A DNA stretch of 64,000 bases from Microbacterium sp. NIBRBAC000506063 (lineage in GTDB: Bacteria; Actinomycetota; Actinomycetes; Actinomycetales; Microbacteriaceae), in contig NZ_CP072876.1 of the NCBI RefSeq assembly GCF_017968845.1, forward strand, positions 868,001 to 932,000, given 5' to 3'. Within the stretch, counting starts at the first letter, position 1; each line of letters opens with the position of its first letter. The notes below the pieces were generated by a model. That model was not told where the DNA came from. It saw nothing but the letters and a program-made list of their open reading frames with translations, and searched no databases. Made by a program: the position numbers and the translations under genes. Below are positions 18,697 to 28,215 of this stretch, piece after piece.

Positions 18697-18942
18697 ATGC
18701 CGTATGCGACGATGACCAGCAAGGGGCAGCTGACCGTGCCCAAAGAGGTTCGGGAGGACATGAACCTCCGAGCGGGATCGAAGGTGATGTTCGTCAAGCT
18801 CCGTAATGGGCAGTACCGGCTCGTTCCGCGGACAGGCAGTGTCGAAGACTTCATAGGACTGCTGCACGACCCGACCCGGCCGCCGATGACGATCGAGGAG
18901 ATGAACGACGCGATCGCCGAGGGCGGGCGGAGAGCGGGCTGA
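18697..18942 (+). CDS. AbrB/MazE-type antitoxin
   Basis: 81 aa. The N-terminal swapped-hairpin DNA-binding fold is recognisable (YATMTSKGQLTVPKEVREDM and LRAGSKVMFV). The C-terminal tail (MTIEEMNDAIAEG) probably wraps the toxin. A strong AAGGAGG precedes the ATG. It is followed 10 nt later by a PIN toxin gene, so together they form a type II module. Confidence 0.85.
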   Translation: MPYATMTSKGQLTVPKEVREDMNLRAGSKVMFVKLRNGQYRLVPRTGSVEDFIGLLHDPTRPPMTIEEMNDAIAEGGRRAG

Positions 18943-18952
18943 AGGGCCTGCG

Positions 18953-19371
18953 GTGATCGGTCTCGGCTCCGAGCTCATCGGGATCGACACGAACGTCGTA
19001 CTCAGGGCCATCCTCGAAGACGATCCCGTCCAGTCCCCACCGGCGGCCGCGCTGTTCCGCTCGCTCTCTCCCGAGCGGCTCGGGTTCATCACCCTGGTCA
19101 CGCTGGCGGAGGTGTACTGGGTCCTTTCCCGATCGGTGCAACTACCGCGTGATGAGTGCCTTGCCATCATCAGCGCACTCGTCTACACGGAGACTCTGGA
19201 GTTCGACGACGGCGAGGGCGTCGTGCGGGCGCTCTCCTTCGCCGAAGAGGGCGCCGACTTCGCCGATGCGCTCATCGAGGGACGATGAACCAGTTCGGCG
19301 TGACCGAGACCGTGACCTTCGACCGGGATGCCGCCGAGCGCCTCGGCTGGCGGCTGCTCGAGGCGCGCTGA
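18953..19371 (+). CDS. PIN domain toxin (VapC-like), frameshifted
   Basis: About 139-aa Mg2+-dependent RNase. Acidic residues of the PIN site: Asp in LIGIDTNVVL, Glu in TLAEVYWVL, Asp in GADFADALI, and Asp in TFDRDAAERL. The last lies after a frameshift near 19285 (GGGG read as GGG); without correction the protein ends at 19288 and lacks the fourth acid. GTG 18953 is the start. Partner of the AbrB antitoxin upstream. Confidence 0.8.
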
Positions 19372-19399
19372 CGTCCGCATCCGGTCGTAGGCTGGTTTC

Positions 19400-20260
19400 A
19401 TGCGCCTGGCCACCTGGAACGTCAACTCCATCCGCACCCGCGTCGCCCGCACCGTCGAGTTCGCCGTGCGCGAAGACATCGACGTCCTCGCGATGCAGGA
19501 GGTCAAGTGCAAGCCCGAGCAGTTCCCCTACGGGCCCTTCGAAGACGCCGGCTACCACGTCGAGGTGCACGGGCTGAACCAGTGGAACGGCGTCGCGATC
19601 GCCAGCCGCCTGCCGATCACGGACGTGCAGGCCGGCTTCCCCGGCATGCCGGGCTTCGCCAAGGGTGCGACGCCGGATGCCGCGCTCATCGGCGACGGCG
19701 CCCCGCTCGAGGCGCGCGCGCTGGGCGCGATGATCGAGGGCGTTAAGGTGTGGAGCCTGTACGTGCCCAACGGCAGGTCGCTCACCGACGCGCACTACAC
19801 CTACAAGCTGCAGTGGCTCGACGCGCTGCGCCGGCATGCGGCATCCGAGCTCCAGGGAGATCCGGAGCTGCCTCTGGCCTTCGTCGGCGACTTCAACATC
19901 ATCCCCTTCGACTCCGACAACGGCGACCCCGACATCGTCGAGGGCGTCTCGACACACGTCTCGCCGCAGGAGCGGGCCGCGTTCTTCGCCCTGCAGGATG
20001 CGGGGATGACCGACGTCGTGCGCCCGCTCATCCCCTCCGGCTACACGTACTGGGACTATCAGCGGCTGAAGTTCCCCCGGGACGAAGGGATCCGCATCGA
20101 CTTCGTGCTCGGCTCCCCGACCTTCGCCGAGCAGGTCACGGCCGCCGCGATCCACCGCGACGAGCGCAAGGGCGAGCAGCCCAGCGATCACGTCCCGGTC
20201 GTCGTCGAGCTCGACCGCGAGACGAGCGATGACGACGACCTGCCGATGATCTTCGGCTGA
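19400..20260 (+). CDS. xthA: Exodeoxyribonuclease III
   Basis: 286-aa AP endonuclease / 3'-5' exonuclease of base-excision repair. Catalytic motifs: Asn in TWNVNSIR, Glu in LAMQEVKCK, GDFNIIPFD with Asp and Asn, YTYWDYQ, RIDFVL, and the terminal SDHVPVV with the Asp-His pair. The frame is intact. TAGGCT (19388-19393) is six bases before the ATG with no Shine-Dalgarno, so a leaderless message is likely. Confidence 0.93.
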   Translation: MRLATWNVNSIRTRVARTVEFAVREDIDVLAMQEVKCKPEQFPYGPFEDAGYHVEVHGLNQWNGVAIASRLPITDVQAGFPGMPGFAKGATPDAALIGDGAPLEARALGAMIEGVKVWSLYVPNGRSLTDAHYTYKLQWLDALRRHAASELQGDPELPLAFVGDFNIIPFDSDNGDPDIVEGVSTHVSPQERAAFFALQDAGMTDVVRPLIPSGYTYWDYQRLKFPRDEGIRIDFVLGSPTFAEQVTAAAIHRDERKGEQPSDHVPVVVELDRETSDDDDLPMIFG

Positions 20261-20273
20261 GGCGTGTCGCAGG

Positions 20274-20833
20274 TCAGCTCCACCGATCCACGAGGTCGCG
20301 GAGCGCCTCGAGGAACCCGGTCAGGAATCTCCGCGTGCTCTCGCTCGCGACCTGCCCGTCGTCGGTGAAGAAGTCGTCGGTGATGCGGATGTAGGCCTCC
20401 GGACGCCCCACGAGCGGTGCGCCCTGCGCGACCAGGATCGACTTCAGATGCGCCTGGGCGACCGCGGTCGAGATCGCGCCCCTGCTCGCTCCGATGACGC
20501 CGGTCGGCGTGTTCGTGAAGCTGCTCCTGCCCGGAGGCCGCGTGGCCCAGTCGATCGCGTTCTTGAGCACTCCCGGGATGGAGCGGTTGTATTCGGGCGT
20601 GACGACGAGGAGGCCGTCGGCGGACTCGATCGCCTCCTTCAACGCCCAGCCCTCAGCAGGGAAGTCCTCGTCGAACTGCCGCCCGAAGAACGGCAGATGC
20701 GCGATCGGCACGTCGCGAAACTCCAGCCCGCATCGGCGCCCAGCAGGACCAGCCCGTCGGCGAAGCGGCGGTTCAGCGACGGCTCCGAGGCGCTTCCGAC
20801 GATGAGTGCGATGGTCCGGGTGTTCTCCGTCAT
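20274..20833 (-). CDS. NADPH-dependent FMN reductase, frameshifted
   Basis: About 186-aa flavodoxin-like oxidoreductase. IALIVGSASEPSLNRRF binds the FMN phosphate, and LLVVTPEYNRSIPGVLKNAIDW is the family signature (TPEYN...PGxLKNAIDW). It supplies reduced flavin or reduces quinones and azo compounds. One G lost near 20732 splits the N-terminal 40 residues from the rest. A paralogue lies at 23354-23925. Confidence 0.87.
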
Positions 20834-20970
20834 GCATGCCCCTGAGATCGACTGCGTCCACTCTCCCCAAAAAATCCGCGTGGCACCACCCCTTGCGCGT
20901 CCCGCGGGAGAGGGAGAGAATCCCCCGCGAGACGGATGCCGCGGCATCCGATCCCGCCTACCGTGGAAGC

Positions 20971-22224
20971 ATGTCCGCACTCGCCCGCCCGTTCACCGCG
21001 CGCGATCAGCGCATCGATGCCGCCGTCGCTGCGGCGATCCTCGTCGGCACCGTCCTGAGCGCGGCGCTCTCGTCGATCTCGGAGATCTACGGCGACGAGG
21101 CCGCACCGCTGTGGCAGGCGCTGCTCTACGCCGTTCTCATCTCGGCGCCGCTGGCCGTCCGCCGGCGCTGGCCCGGGATCGTCGCGGTCATCGTCTCGGG
21201 CGGATACTTCGTGGCGGTCACGCTGAAGATCCCCGAGATCGTCGTCGGCAACATCGCGATGTTCATCGCCCTGTACACGGTCGGCGCGTGGATGCCGAAC
21301 CGCCGCCGGGCGGCCGGTGTGCGCATCGGGATCATCATCGGCATGTTCACCTGGCTGATCGTGACGATGTACCGTGACGCGATCGCCTACGCAGACGACG
21401 CCGAGGTGATGTCGGGCACGCTGTCGCCGTTCATGGCGTTCATGCTGCTGCAGATCCTGCTGAACCTGCTGTACTTCGGCGGCGCCTACTACTTCGGCGA
21501 GCGCGAATGGACCGCGGCGCGACAGCGCGCCGCCCTCGAACAGCGCACCGCCGACCTCGAGCGCGAACGCGAGCTGACCGCGGCGCAGGCGGTCGCCCTC
21601 GACCGCGTGCGCATCGCGCGCGAACTGCACGATGTCGTCGCCCACCACGTCTCGGTGATGGGCGTGCAGGCCGGAGCGGCGCGCACCGTGTTCGACCAGG
21701 ACCCGCCCAGGCCAAGCAGATGCTCGTATCCGTCGAGTCGTCCGCGCGCGAGGCGATCACCGAGCTGCGGCACCTGCTGGAGACGCTGCGCGAGCACGAC
21801 GGCGGCGAGGCCCCTCGACGCTGTCGCTCGCCGACATCCCGAAGCTGGTCGACGCCTCCCGCCAGGCGGGCCTGCCCACCGATTTCACCGTCGTCGGCAC
21901 GCCGGTCGATGTGCCCGGGTCGTCGCCGTGACCATCTATCGGATCACCCAGGAGTCGCTCACGAACGCCCGTCGTCACGCCGGCGCACACGTCGCCGCGG
22001 ACGTGCGCCTGCGCTACGCGGAGGGATCGGTGGAGGTCGAGGTCACCAACAGCGGCCGCCTCATCGCCGAGCCCCGCCCGGGCCTGGGCATGCTCGGCAT
22101 GCGCGAACGCACGATCGCCGCGGGCGGTGTGATCGAGATCGGTCCGCGGGAGAAGGGCGGTTTCCGGGTGCGGGCGTCGTTTCCTGTATCGGATGCCGCC
22201 GAGCTGACCGAGGCCGCGCGATGA
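20971..22224 (+). CDS. Sensor histidine kinase (NarL/DesK type), frameshifted
   Basis: About 418 aa. Four to five membrane helices (residues about 15-165) are followed by a coiled coil, then HisKA_3 dimerisation with the phospho-accepting His in [18 protein letters not shown], then a HATPase domain with the N-box ([10 protein letters not shown]) and [10 protein letters not shown]. Three lost bases near 21710, 21812 and 21918 break the frame but cancel overall. TACCGT (20959-20964) is six bases before the ATG. It overlaps the response regulator by ATGA. The stimulus is unknown. Confidence 0.85.
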   Translation: MSALARPFTARDQRIDAAVAAAILVGTVLSAALSSISEIYGDEAAPLWQALLYAVLISAPLAVRRRWPGIVAVIVSGGYFVAVTLKIPEIVVGNIAMFIALYTVGAWMPNRRRAAGVRIGIIIGMFTWLIVTMYRDAIAYADDAEVMSGTLSPFMAFMLLQILLNLLYFGGAYYFGEREWTAARQRAALEQRTADLERERELTAAQAVALDRVRIARELHDVVAHHVSVMGVQAGAARTVFDQDPPRPSRCSYPSSRPRARRSPSCGTCWRRCASTTAARPLDAVARRHPEAGRRLPPGGPAHRFHRRRHAGRCARVVAVTIYRITQESLTNARRHAGAHVAADVRLRYAEGSVEVEVTNSGRLIAEPRPGLGMLGMRERTIAAGGVIEIGPREKGGFRVRASFPVSDAAELTEAAR

Positions 22225-22933
22225 CCGCCGGGATCCGGGTGCTCCTCGTCGACGACCACTCCATGCTGCGGGCGGGCTTCCGGACGATCCTCGACGCACA
22301 GCCAGGGATCGCGGTGGTCGGCGAGGCGGCGACGGGGTCGAGGCCGTGGCCGCGGCATCCGCTCTGCACCCGGACGTCATCACGATGGACGTGCAGATGC
22401 CCGACATGGACGGCATCGAGGCGACCCGCCGGATCGTCGCCGACGCCGAGGTGCGCGCCGCGATCGCGATCGTGACGACCTTCGACCGCGACGACTACCT
22501 GTTCTCGGCGCTCGACGCCGGAGCGAGCGGATTCCTGCTGAAGAACGCCTCCCCCGAGGACCTCGTGGCGGCCGTGCGGGTGCTGGCCGCGGGCGAGGCG
22601 ATGCTCGCGCCGGAGGTCACCCGGCGCGTGCTGCAGCGGTTCGCCGCACCGGCGTCGGATGCCGCGCCCAGGTCTCCGGACCCCGCGCCGCGACCGACTG
22701 CACCTGTCGACGCACGGCAGCCGGGCGCGCTCGTACTGCCCGAACCGCTGACGGAGCGCGAGGCGGAGGTGCTGCGGCTCGTGGCCGAGGCGCGCAGCAA
22801 CGCCGAGATCGCGGCCGAGCTGTTCATCGGCGAGGCGACCGTGAAGACCCATGTCTCGAAGGTGCTGCAGAAGCTCGGCGCGCGCGATCGGGTGCAGGCC
22901 GTGGTGCTGGCGCACCGGCACGGGTTGGCCTGA
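22221..22933 (+). CDS. NarL/FixJ family response regulator, frameshifted
   Basis: About 237 aa. Receiver domain with acidic pocket VLLVDDHSM and phospho-acceptor Asp in [13 protein letters not shown], then a Pro/Ala linker and a LuxR-type helix-turn-helix ([20 protein letters not shown] and [17 protein letters not shown]). One G lost near 22337 splits it after residue 39. Start ATG 22221 overlaps the kinase stop. Targets not evident. Confidence 0.87.
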
Positions 22934-22947
22934 TCGGGACGGGCTCC

Positions 22948-23026
22948 GGGGTGTGCGGTTTGCGAGCGGAGGGTCCCTCCCACGCTGCGCGTGGGGCCCT
23001 CCCGAGGCTCGCAAACCGCACACCCC
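22948..23026. repeat. Long hairpin, family shared with 28102-28180
   Basis: Perfect 20-bp outer arms (22948-22967 and 23007-23026), which begin GGGGTGTGCGG. The interior has CCTCCCACGCT and GAGGCTCGC, both also found in the element at 28102-28180. It lies between the response regulator (+) and an FMN reductase (-), so a two-way terminator role is plausible. Confidence 0.65.
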
Positions 23027-23110
23027 CTGCGCCCTCGCGGGTCACCGAGCCCGCGGGCCGGAGGTGGTGAGGAAAAGTAGAGGACTCGTCGATGCCGATC
23101 GACGTCACCT

Positions 23111-23216
23111 CGGTCGTTGAGCGAGCCGAAGGCGAGTCGAAACGGGGCAAGGATCCCGGGAGACCCTCACCCCGTTTCGTCTCGGTCGGGCTACGCCCGG
23201 CCTCGCTCAACGACCG
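23111..23216. repeat. Inverted repeat of the GGTCGTTGAGCGAG family
   Basis: CGGTCGTTGAGCGAG (23111-23125) and CGAAACGGGG (23138-23147) are mirrored by CCCCGTTTCG (23170-23179) and CTCGCTCAACGACCG (23202-23216). The same unit appears inside the methyltransferase gene at 60121-60154. Together with the hairpin at 22948 it fills the 420-bp gap 22934-23353. A further decayed unit (CTTCGAC ... GCTCAG) lies near 23259-23285; no gene was seen. Confidence 0.6.
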
Positions 23217-23353
23217 GAAACGGCCTGGCGTGTTCGCGATCGACGCCAGGGCGTTTCGACACTTCGACGCGCTTCGCTTGCTCAGTGCGGCGCGCGATCG
23301 GCTGCGCCGCTCTCACGGGGCGACCGGGTTGCGCTCGTGCGCAGCACGAGCGC

Positions 23354-23925
23354 TTAAGCGGAGACGAGCTCCGCGGAGTGGTTCACGCGCGAGATGAGCA
23401 GGTTGAACGCCTCGAGGAAGCCCGTCAGGAACCCTGCGGTGCTGTCGTCGGTGACCTGGCCGTCCTCGGTGAACAGGCCCGGGCGATCCTGGATGAAGCC
23501 CTCCGGCTGACCCATGGTGACGGCGCTGAAGTGGCCGAGGATCGCGCGCAGGTGCTGCTGCGCGGCGGCGGTGGCGACGCCCGAACCCGAAGTGCCGATG
23601 ACCGCGACGGGCTTTCCGAAGAACGACATCTCGCCGTAGGGGCGGGTCGACCAGTCGAGGGCGTTCTTGAGGACGCCGGGGATGGAGCGGCTGTACTCGG
23701 GAGTGACGATGATGACGCCGTCGACGTCGGCGATGGCCTGCTTGAAGTCACGCGCGACCTGGGGAAGTCACCGTCGAAGTCGGGGGTGTAGAAGGGGAGA
23801 TCCTTGATCGGGATCTCGACGAGCTCGGTGCCCTCGGGCGCGAGGTTCTGGAGAACGCGGGCGAGACGACGGTTGATCGACGTCGAGGAGATGCTGCCGA
23901 CGATGAATCCGATGGTACGGGTCAC
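23354..23925 (-). CDS. NADPH-dependent FMN reductase, paralogue, frameshifted
   Basis: About 190 aa. IGFIVGSISSTSINRRLARVL, IPIKDLPFYTPDFDGDFP and PEYSRSIPGVLKNALDWSTRP match the same family as 20274-20833, and GTSGSGVATAAAQQHLR is the second FMN contact. One C lost near 23763 splits it. It is convergent with the response regulator; the two-component genes are flanked by both reductases. Confidence 0.87.
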
Positions 23926-24058
23926 GATGATCCTTCTGTGGGTTCAGGCCCTATGCGGGCGAATGTACACAGGGCTCAACGCCGCATCCCTCGTTCTATT
24001 CCCTCGCATGTAAAATTTCGCGGATCGGATGCCGCGGCATCCCGCTAGAGTCGCAGTC

Positions 24059-25228
24059 ATGCCCGACACCTCGCCGCTGTCCCGGCCCATCCTCGCCGGA
24101 CTCGTCACGGCGCTCGTGGGATTCACGAGCGCCTTCGCCGTCGTCCTCACCGGACTCGGCGCGGTCGGCGCGAGCCCTGCCCAGGCGGCGAGCGGCCTGC
24201 TCGCGGTGACGCTGACGATGGGCCTGGGCTCGATCGCGCTCTCCGCGCGGTACCGGATGCCGATCACGGTCGCCTGGTCGACCCCGGGTGCGGCCCTCCT
24301 GGCGGCGACCGGCATCGTCGAGGGCGGGTGGCCGGCCGCGGTCGGCGCGTTCCTCGTGGTCGCCGCCCTCATCCTGCTGGCAGGCCTGTGGCCGGGGCTC
24401 GGCCGCCTGATCGCCCGCATCCCGGTCGCGATCGCCCAGGCCATGCTCGCGGGCGTCCTCCTGCCGCTGTGCCTCGCACCGATCACCGGGATCGTCGAGA
24501 ACCCCTGGTGCGTGCTCCCGGTCGTGCTCACCTGGCTCGTGTTCGCGCGCCTCGCGCCGCGCTGGGCCGTGCCGCTCGCCTTCGTGGCGGCGGCGGTCGT
24601 CGTCGCGGTCGATCTCGTGCGCACGGGCGCCGCGGTCGACCCACAGCTGCTCGTCCCCGCGTCGAGCTCACCATGCCCGCGTTCACCCTCGGCGGCATCG
24701 TGGGGATCGCCCTGCCGCTGTTCGTCGTGACGATGGCGTCGCAGAACGTGCCCGGCGTCGCCGTGATGCGCAGCTACGGCTATGAGGTGCCGTGGCGCCC
24801 CGCGATGATCGTGACCGGGGTCGGCTCAGCACTGGGCGCCTCCGCGGGCGGCCACGGCATCAACCTGGCCGCGATCAGCGCGGCGCTCGCGGCCTCCCCG
24901 AGGCCGACCCCGATCCGAACCGCCGCTGGGTCGCCGGGTTCTCCAGCGGTGTCTTCTGCCTCCTGCTCGCCGCCGCATCCGCCGCCTTCACCGCTCTCGT
25001 CCTGCTCGCCCCGGCGGCGGTCATCCCCGCCGTCGCCGGACTCGCGCTCTTCGCCGCCTTCGGCTCGGCGGTGCAGCAGGCGATCCACGAGCCGACCGAG
25101 CGCATGCCCGCCGTCGTCACCTTCCTCATCGCCGCCAGCGGCATCGCCCCGCTGGGGTGAGCGCCGCGTTCTGGTCGCTCCTGGCCGGACTCGCCGTGCG
25201 CGGCGTGCTCACCCTCGCCCGCCGCTGA
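24059..25228 (+). CDS. BenE-type benzoate/H+ symporter family protein, frameshifted
   Basis: About 390-aa membrane transporter with 10-12 helices. PILAGLVTALVGFTSAFAVVLTGL, PITVAWSTPGAALLA, VVTMASQNVPGVAVMRSYGY and GGHGINLAAISAAL are typical of the BenE branch of the APC-like nucleobase/ascorbate transporters. Single-base losses near 24661, 24897 and 25158 break the frame and cancel overall. TAGAGT (24046-24051) is seven bases before the ATG. The substrate (benzoate or another aromatic acid) is inferred from family; no catabolic genes are close. Confidence 0.82.
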
Positions 25229-25265
25229 GGCATCACCCTTTCCTCCCGCGAAGGCCGGCCGCGGC

Positions 25266-25349
25266 CCACGGATGCCGGGCGTTTCTACGGATGTCGGGCG
25301 ACACGCCGCGGATTCATCCTGCATCCGTCGTTTCGCCCGACATCCGTGG
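25266..25349. repeat. Nested inverted repeat with four ACGGATG motifs, copy 1
   Basis: ACGGATG at 25268 and 25287, and its complement CATCCGT at 25322 and 25341, are 19 nt apart in each arm. It is almost identical to the element at 25885-25968; the two flank arfB as direct copies. Confidence 0.75.
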
Positions 25350-25383
25350 AGGAAGACGGCGCGTGCAAGAGGATGATGGATCC

Positions 25384-25821
25384 ATGGTTGCTCCCCACCG
25401 CCGCGGTCTGCGTGTCACCTCGGAAGTCACGATCCCCGAGGCCGAGCTGTCGTGGCGCTTCTCGCGGTCGTCCGGCCCCGGCGGCCAGGGCGTGAACACG
25501 ACCGACTCCCGCGTGGAACTCGTCTGGGACGCGGCGGGCTCGAAAGCCCTCTCTCCGGTCCAGCGCGAACGTCTCTTGGGCCGCCTGAGCAGTCGCCTGG
25601 TCGACGGGGTGCTGACGGTCGCCGCATCCGAACACCGCGCACAGGTGCGCAACCGGGAGGCGGCACGCACTCGATTGGCCGCCCTGGTGGCCGAGGCCCT
25701 GCGTCCGCCGCCGCCGACGCGGCGACCGACGACTCCGAGTCGAGGCGCGAAGGAGCGCCGCCTCCAGGCGAAGCAGCGACGCACCGACATCAAGCGGCTG
25801 CGTCGACCACCCGTCGACTGA
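25384..25821 (+). CDS. arfB: Alternative ribosome-rescue factor ArfB (peptidyl-tRNA hydrolase)
   Basis: 145 aa. Class I release-factor-like domain with the catalytic GGQ in SSGPGGQGVNTTDSRVEL (residues about 30-47) and a basic C-terminal tail (KERRLQAKQRRTDIKRLRR) that enters the empty mRNA channel of stalled ribosomes. It lacks the codon-recognition domains of RF1/RF2, as expected. The frame is intact. Near-identical palindromic elements lie on both sides. Confidence 0.92.
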   Translation: MVAPHRRGLRVTSEVTIPEAELSWRFSRSSGPGGQGVNTTDSRVELVWDAAGSKALSPVQRERLLGRLSSRLVDGVLTVAASEHRAQVRNREAARTRLAALVAEALRPPPPTRRPTTPSRGAKERRLQAKQRRTDIKRLRRPPVD

Positions 25822-25884
25822 AGGGCGAAGCGCCGCGCCCGCCGCCGACGCGTCGACATCCCCTCTCGTGAAGCCCGCACGGGC

Positions 25885-25968
25885 CCACGGATGTCGAGGG
25901 CTTCTACGGATGTCGGGCGACACGCCGCGGATCCGTCCTGCATCCGTCGTTTCGCCCGACATCCGTGG
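25885..25968. repeat. Nested inverted repeat with four ACGGATG motifs, copy 2
   Basis: ACGGATG at 25887 and 25906, CATCCGT at 25941 and 25960; the spacing of 19 nt is the same as in copy 1 at 25266. The two copies differ at only a handful of positions over 84 nt. Confidence 0.75.
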
Positions 25969-26088
25969 AGGGGTGGGAGAGAGACGGCAAGTGCGACATG
26001 ACGAGATGCGGCGTCCCCCGTCCGGGGAGGGCGACAATCCGTCCCGCGGGGGATGCCCGCGGCATCCTTCCATCCCTAGCGTGGAGGC

Positions 26089-26984
26089 ATGACGAACGGA
26101 ACGCTCGAACTGCAGGGCATCGCCAAGAGCTACGGCACGCGGCAGGTGCTCCAGGACATCACCTTCTCCGTCGCCCCCGGGCGGCTCACGGGCTTCGTCG
26201 GCGGCAACGGTGCCGGCAAGACCACGACCATGCGCATCATCCTGGGGCTGCTCAGCTCCGACGGCGGCACGGTCACCCGCGGGGGTGTGCCGCTCACCCC
26301 GGAGGCGCGTCACCAGTTCGGGTACATGCCCGAGGAGCGCGGCCTCTATCCGAAGATGAAGGTGCTCGAGCAGGTCGTGTACTTCGCGCGGCTCAACGGC
26401 TTCAGCAAGGCGGATGCGACCGACAAGGCCACCGCTCTGCTGACCGAGCTCGGACTCGGCGAGCGCCTGGGCGACAACATCGAGGCGCTGTCGCTGGGCA
26501 ACCAGCAGCGCGCGCAGATCGCCGCCTCGCTCGTGCACGAGCCCGACGTCCTCATCCTCGACGAACCCTTCTCGGGTCTGGATCCACTCGCGGTCGAGAC
26601 CGTCGCCGGTGTCCTCCAGGAGCGTGCCGCCCGCGGGGTCTCGGTGCTGTTCTCCTCGCATCAGCTCGACGTGGTCGAGCGCCTCTGCGACGAGCTCGTC
26701 ATCATCGCCGATGGAACCATCCGCGCGGCAGGTCCCGCGACGCGCTCCGCGAGCAGCACGCGGCCCCGCGCTGGGAGCTCGAGTCCACCGGCGACGTCGG
26801 CTGGATCCGCACCGAGACCAGCGTGCGGGTCGTCGACTTCGACGGCGGCAGCGCCGTCTTCGACGCCGACTCCCCCGAGATCGCCCAGCACGTTCTCCGC
26901 CGCGCGCTGACCGGTGGAGAGGTCGTCCGGTTCGGCCCGCAGCATCCGACTCTTTCCCAGATCTTCAAGGAGGTCATCAAGTGA
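26089..26984 (+). CDS. ABC transporter ATPase (NatA-like), frameshifted
   Basis: About 298 aa. Walker A GGNGAGKTT (residues about 42-50), signature LSLGNQQRAQIA, Walker B VLILDEPFSGLDP, and the H-loop LFSSHQLD. The C-terminal DUF4162-like part (VRFGPQHPTLSQIFKEV) is typical of NatA/ABC-2 exporters. One C lost near 26737 separates this tail. TAGCGT (26077-26082) is six bases before the ATG. It overlaps the permease gene by four bases. Confidence 0.88.
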
Positions 26985-28087
26985 GCACCGTGACCCAGGA
27001 CCCGCGCACGAGCATCTCGACCCCGCAGGCGGTGTGGTTGGTCGCCGAGCGCGAGATGAACACGAAGCTGCGCAGCAAGGCGTACATCATCTCGACCGTG
27101 ATCCTCCTTCTGGTGGCACTGGGCGGTGTGCTGTGGATGGGCTTCTCCGGAGGCGGCTCCTCCACGACGCCCGTCGCCGCGACCCCCGAGGTGGCCGCAC
27201 AGCTGCAGCAGATCGACGAGCTCGAGGTGACCGAGGTCCAAGACCGGGCGGCGGCCGAGGAGCTCGTACGGGCCGGCGACGTCGATGCGGCCGTGCTGCC
27301 GGATGCCGCAAACCCCACCGGTCTGCTCGTGCTCGCCGAGAGCGAAGCGCCCCAGTCGCTGCTGCTGATGCTGTCGGCCGCGCCCACCGTGGAACTGCTC
27401 GAGCCCGACGGCGCGACCTGGGGCATGCGCTATGCCCTCGGCCTCATCTTCGGGCTCATCTTCATGATGGCCGCGATCACCTTCGGCTCCCCCATCACGA
27501 CGAGCGTCGTGGAGGAGAAGGCGACCCGCGTCATCGAGATCCTGCTGTCGACGATCCCCGCCCGCGTGCTGCTGGCCGGGAAGGTCATCGGCAACACCAT
27601 CCTCGCGATGGCGCAGATCCTGCTGCTGGCGGCGGTCGTCGTGATCGGCATGATCGTGTCGGGTCAGGTCGAGCTACTCAAGGGCATCGGCGGGCCGATC
27701 GTCTGGTTCTCGGTGTTCTTCTTCTTCGGCTTCATCCTGCTGGCGGCGATGTTCGCCGCCGCGGGATCCCTCGTCTCCCGCCAGGAGGACGTCGGCGCGA
27801 CCATGACGCCGGTGATGTACCTGACGATGATCCCCTACTTCCTGGTGATCTTCTTCGGCCAGAACACGCTCGTCATGACGATCCTTTCGTACGTGCCCTT
27901 CTCCGCGCCGGTCGCGATGCCCATCCGTCTCTTCTTCGACGAGGCGCTGTGGTGGGAGCCGCTCGCCGCCCTGGCGATCCTGCTCGCCACCTGCGTCGCG
28001 GTCGTCGCGCTCGGCGGCAAGATCTACGAGAACTCGCTGTTGAAGATGGGGGCGCGCGTGAAGTTCCGCGAGGCGCTGCGCGGGTAG
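26981..28087 (+). CDS. ABC-2 type permease (NatB-like)
   Basis: 368 aa. One N-terminal helix after AEREMNTKLRSKAYI, a large outside loop (about residues 55-150), then five helices. The VEEKATRVIEILLSTIPARVLLAGKVIGN segment is the ABC-2/NatB signature. GTG 26981 has AAGGAGG 6 nt upstream, inside the ATPase gene. Together the pair forms an exporter of the Na+/drug/unknown-lipid class; the substrate is not assignable. Confidence 0.88.
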   Translation: MSTVTQDPRTSISTPQAVWLVAEREMNTKLRSKAYIISTVILLLVALGGVLWMGFSGGGSSTTPVAATPEVAAQLQQIDELEVTEVQDRAAAEELVRAGDVDAAVLPDAANPTGLLVLAESEAPQSLLLMLSAAPTVELLEPDGATWGMRYALGLIFGLIFMMAAITFGSPITTSVVEEKATRVIEILLSTIPARVLLAGKVIGNTILAMAQILLLAAVVVIGMIVSGQVELLKGIGGPIVWFSVFFFFGFILLAAMFAAAGSLVSRQEDVGATMTPVMYLTMIPYFLVIFFGQNTLVMTILSYVPFSAPVAMPIRLFFDEALWWEPLAALAILLATCVAVVALGGKIYENSLLKMGARVKFREALRG

Positions 28088-28101
28088 CCGGGACGGACTC
28101 C

Positions 28102-28180
28102 GCGGTGTGTGTTCCGCGAGCGGAAGGAACCTCCCACGCTTCGCGCGGGTCCCTCCTGAGGCTCGCGGAACACACACCGC
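28102..28180. repeat. Long hairpin, family shared with 22948-23026
   Basis: Perfect 20-bp arms 28102-28121 and 28161-28180 (GCGGTGTGTGTTCCGCGAGC and its complement). The interior shares GCGAGCGGA, CCTCCCACGCT and GAGGCTCGC with the element at 22948. It lies between convergent genes. Confidence 0.65.
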
Positions 28181-28215
28181 TGCGTCCTGCGGCGACACGC
28201 CGGGGAGCGGCTTGG

